From an uncultured Sutterella sp. (GTDB taxonomy: Bacteria; Pseudomonadota; Gammaproteobacteria; Burkholderiales; Burkholderiaceae_F): a stretch of 7,647 nucleotides of DNA. The notes under the pieces were generated by a model, which saw only the letters and a program-made list of their open reading frames with translations, did no database searches and was not told where the DNA came from. The stretch is from NCBI GenBank assembly GCA_905192805.1, contig CAJJMF010000127.1, positions 1 to 7,647 on the forward strand. Reading direction: 5' to 3'. Positions 5,691 to 7,647 of the stretch are shown here, in pieces. The translations under genes were made by a program, and so were the position numbers. Every line of letters starts with the position of its first letter. Positions within the stretch are counted from its first letter, which is position 1.

Positions 5691-7647
5691 TTACGCTTTG
5701 GCTTTCGCTAACTGCAGGCCCACGAGACGGCCGAAGGTTACCGTACGACCGCAAGCCATCCCCGTGGCTAGGTTGGGATATTCGTTGGCAAAATAACCAC
5801 CGCTATCGTTACCAATCACATAGAGTCCAGGAATCGGATTACCTTCGGTATCGATGGCATTAAAGTTCGTATTGATTTGAATCCCATCCATCGTGCAGAG
5901 CATCCACCCGACATTCTTAGCGCCATAGAAGGGGGCTTGTTCAACGGGAGACAAACGATGCTTTTCTTTGCCAAAGTCTACGTCTTCGCCTTTACGGAAA
6001 AGTTCGTTATTGCGAGCCACAGTACGCTTCAATGCGTCCACGGGAAGCCCCAACTTCGTGGCCAACTCGTCAATCGTATCGGCCTTCACCACGTAGCCCT
6101 TCTCGATGAGCGCTGGTAACATCTTCTCCTTGACGACCTGCCAAGAAATGTTCGGTTCTGCCCCATTTTCAAAGGGAAAAAGACGCGAACAGCCATGCAT
6201 CTTGAAGCGTTCTGCCCACTTGGGCCAATTGCTATCGAAAATGCTGTAGTGGCAGTGCCCCTTGTTGTATTCGTCAGCATGAAGGGGGTTTTCGTAGGTG
6301 CCCGATTCATTCATAAAGCGCACCCCATCGGCATTGACTTTGAGCCACGGCTGTGAACCCATCCAGAACCAGCCAGAATCACCCGAACGAATGGTGTCCA
6401 CCCCTGGATGCTGATCCGGGCGCAAGGCACAACGGTCAAACTTCATCATGGAGTGCGTTTCATCCATCTTGGCCCCTACCCAGAGGCAAGCACGGATACC
6501 GTCACCGTGTGCCCCTGGCATGGCTCCCGAGCGCCCCACCACACGCAAATTCCACGGTTGCAGGGCTTCTAGCATCTTGAAGTTTTGTGCATACCCACCC
6601 GTGGCAACGACAACGCCTTTGTGAGCTACATAGCGCACATAGTGCCCATCCGCATTTTGTGCAATACAACCCGTCACACGGTTGCCTTGTTTTTCGAGTT
6701 TCACCATGCGCATACTGTAGTCAAACCGCGCACCATGGGACTGTGCATACTCACGCAAAATACGGTCTAACGTGCCACGATCTTTTTGACGGACGGGAGA
6801 ATGCCCAATGGCAAAGTGCGGATAGCGCGTGTGATCATTTTTATCGCCCGACTCATGCCACATTTCAATGCCATGTTTGGCTAACAAGTCACCAAACCAG
6901 TCAACGACCGAGCCCGAGTGATCGGCCCAAAGCTTCACGAGCGACTGCTGAATTCGACCGCCAGCATACTGAGTCGCCATGGCAATGAAGTCAAACTTAT
7001 CAATCTTCGTGCCCCACTTTTTCTGGTAGCGGGAGTCAATGGCACCAATGTCCTCACGGATCCCCGTACCCACGGAGAAGCGGTCAATCCCAATCACCTT
7101 ACCACCGGCTTCGGCGGCGGCGGCCACAGCAAACATACCACCCGTACCACACCCCACGACGAGAATATCCGTTTCATGCGTCGCGACGATATCTTTTTCG
7201 GCAATCTCCGGAGCTTTACCCAGCCAATCACCATCGTCCTTAGCGTCGTTGGACTTGGTTATCACTTCAACCGGAATTTCCCCTTTGGCCTGAGCAATAC
7301 ACTTCGCCGCCGCCTGATGCACGGCCCGTGAGGTGATGGAGGCCCCAGACACACCATCAATTTCAGCGCTTTGTGCGCTCATCAATTCCGCCTTTAAGCG
7401 TGCGGCAGCCGCTTGACCCACCGAAGGCGTTTCATGTTGAACATCGAGCACCACATCGGTGATCTTGTCGGCATCAAAGGTCATCGTGACGATCACCTCA
7501 CCAATACCCTGAGCGCGAGCAGAGTAGGTTCCGGGTTTGTAGAGCCCCGTAGGAGCCGCATGTGTAATGGTGGCGGCTAACCCTGCCCCACTACGAAAAA
7601 TCTCGGATGAAGTCTGGGTATAACGCCCAGACTTCAATTTAAAGCGG
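5691..7647 (-). CDS. Exported FMN/FAD flavoprotein reductase, fumarate reductase/flavocytochrome c superfamily, 5' end at window edge
   Basis: Probable periplasmic reductase that passes electrons through a covalently bound FMN domain to a FAD active site. Residues count from the TTG at 7637. Residues about 32-117 form an FMN-binding domain, with the flavinylation-type motif DGVSGAS (94-100), Ser at the usual Thr. The FAD-binding domain starts at about 157 with DILVVGCGTGGMFAVAAA and continues with GVVVATGGYAQN (341-352), GAHGDGIRA (375-383) and the C-terminal GLYVIGNDSGGYFANEYPNL (604-623) then GRTVTFGRLVG. No CxxCH heme motif is present. By eye alignment to Shewanella FccA, three substrate residues are replaced: the catalytic Arg by Tyr448, His504 by Cys581, and Arg544 by Glu619. 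It is therefore unlikely to be a fumarate reductase. The sequence before AAPTG looks like the end of a weak export signal (GAGLAATITHA), but no twin-arginine motif is visible. The TTG has no ribosome binding site and the frame stays open to the edge, so the start probably lies outside. Its substrate is unknown. Confidence 0.88.
   Translation of the reverse strand, partial: RFKLKSGRYTQTSSEIFRSGAGLAATITHAAPTGLYKPGTYSARAQGIGEVIVTMTFDADKITDVVLDVQHETPSVGQAAAARLKAELMSAQSAEIDGVSGASITSRAVHQAAAKCIAQAKGEIPVEVITKSNDAKDDGDWLGKAPEIAEKDIVATHETDILVVGCGTGGMFAVAAAAEAGGKVIGIDRFSVGTGIREDIGAIDSRYQKKWGTKIDKFDFIAMATQYAGGRIQQSLVKLWADHSGSVVDWFGDLLAKHGIEMWHESGDKNDHTRYPHFAIGHSPVRQKDRGTLDRILREYAQSHGARFDYSMRMVKLEKQGNRVTGCIAQNADGHYVRYVAHKGVVVATGGYAQNFKMLEALQPWNLRVVGRSGAMPGAHGDGIRACLWVGAKMDETHSMMKFDRCALRPDQHPGVDTIRSGDSGWFWMGSQPWLKVNADGVRFMNESGTYENPLHADEYNKGHCHYSIFDSNWPKWAERFKMHGCSRLFPFENGAEPNISWQVVKEKMLPALIEKGYVVKADTIDELATKLGLPVDALKRTVARNNELFRKGEDVDFGKEKHRLSPVEQAPFYGAKNVGWMLCTMDGIQINTNFNAIDTEGNPIPGLYVIGNDSGGYFANEYPNLATGMACGRTVTFGRLVGLQLAKAKA
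7608..7636. repeat. 11-bp perfect palindrome at the 5' end of the flavoprotein gene
   Basis: TGAAGTCTGGG (7608-7618) and CCCAGACTTCA (7626-7636) are exact inverted copies around the 7-nt spacer TATAACG. The repeat overlaps the first visible codons of the flavoprotein frame, including part of the TTG. On the - strand a run of five T begins 8 nt beyond the stem, too far for a classic terminator. It may be an operator, an RNA hairpin in a leader, or a hairpin-templated mutation in the signal sequence. Confidence 0.7.

Noticed and set aside
6587..7331. Several open frames on the + strand opposite the flavoprotein gene
   Set aside because: They are antisense to a well-supported coding region, show no protein family features and have no convincing ribosome binding sites.

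Overview
This window looks like a chromosomal segment of a Gram-negative betaproteobacterium, probably Burkholderiales and plausibly Sutterellaceae. That placement is an inference. It rests on a Gram-negative trimeric porin of the betaproteobacterial type ending in Phe, on engB lying next to hemB (an arrangement common in betaproteobacteria), and on an exported FMN/FAD flavoprotein of the type that is abundant in anaerobic gut Sutterella-like bacteria. No RNA gene, CRISPR array, insertion sequence or phage gene was seen.

The left part (1-2977, + strand) is housekeeping. guaC (GMP reductase, 5' end at the window edge) is closed by a strong intrinsic terminator. A candidate promoter then leads into engB (ribosome-assembly GTPase, TTG start) and hemB (porphobilinogen synthase, start best placed at 1903). 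A bidirectional hairpin separates hemB from the convergent hslR (heat-shock S4 RNA-binding protein, - strand). hslR is divergent from a MerR-type regulator (3530-4363, +) across a spacer of about 135-150 bp that holds overlapping -10-like boxes and an 8-bp inverted repeat.

The right part (4362-7647, - strand) looks like an accessory respiratory or uptake module. It has a large extracytoplasmic flavoprotein (FMN-binding domain plus FAD-binding reductase domain, 5' end at or beyond the window edge), then 129 bp downstream a porin, then a strong terminator whose T-tract runs into the last bases of the regulator gene. Working idea: the porin admits a small, probably anionic substrate to the periplasm, and the flavoprotein reduces it with electrons from the quinol pool. 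The convergent MerR-like protein may control the module, but it could equally act elsewhere.

The point that most merits follow-up is that the flavoprotein lacks all three residues that define fumarate reductases (by-eye alignment), so its substrate is open. Its export signal region is also unusual and carries an 11-bp perfect palindrome. Every stretch between genes is shorter than 300 bp.
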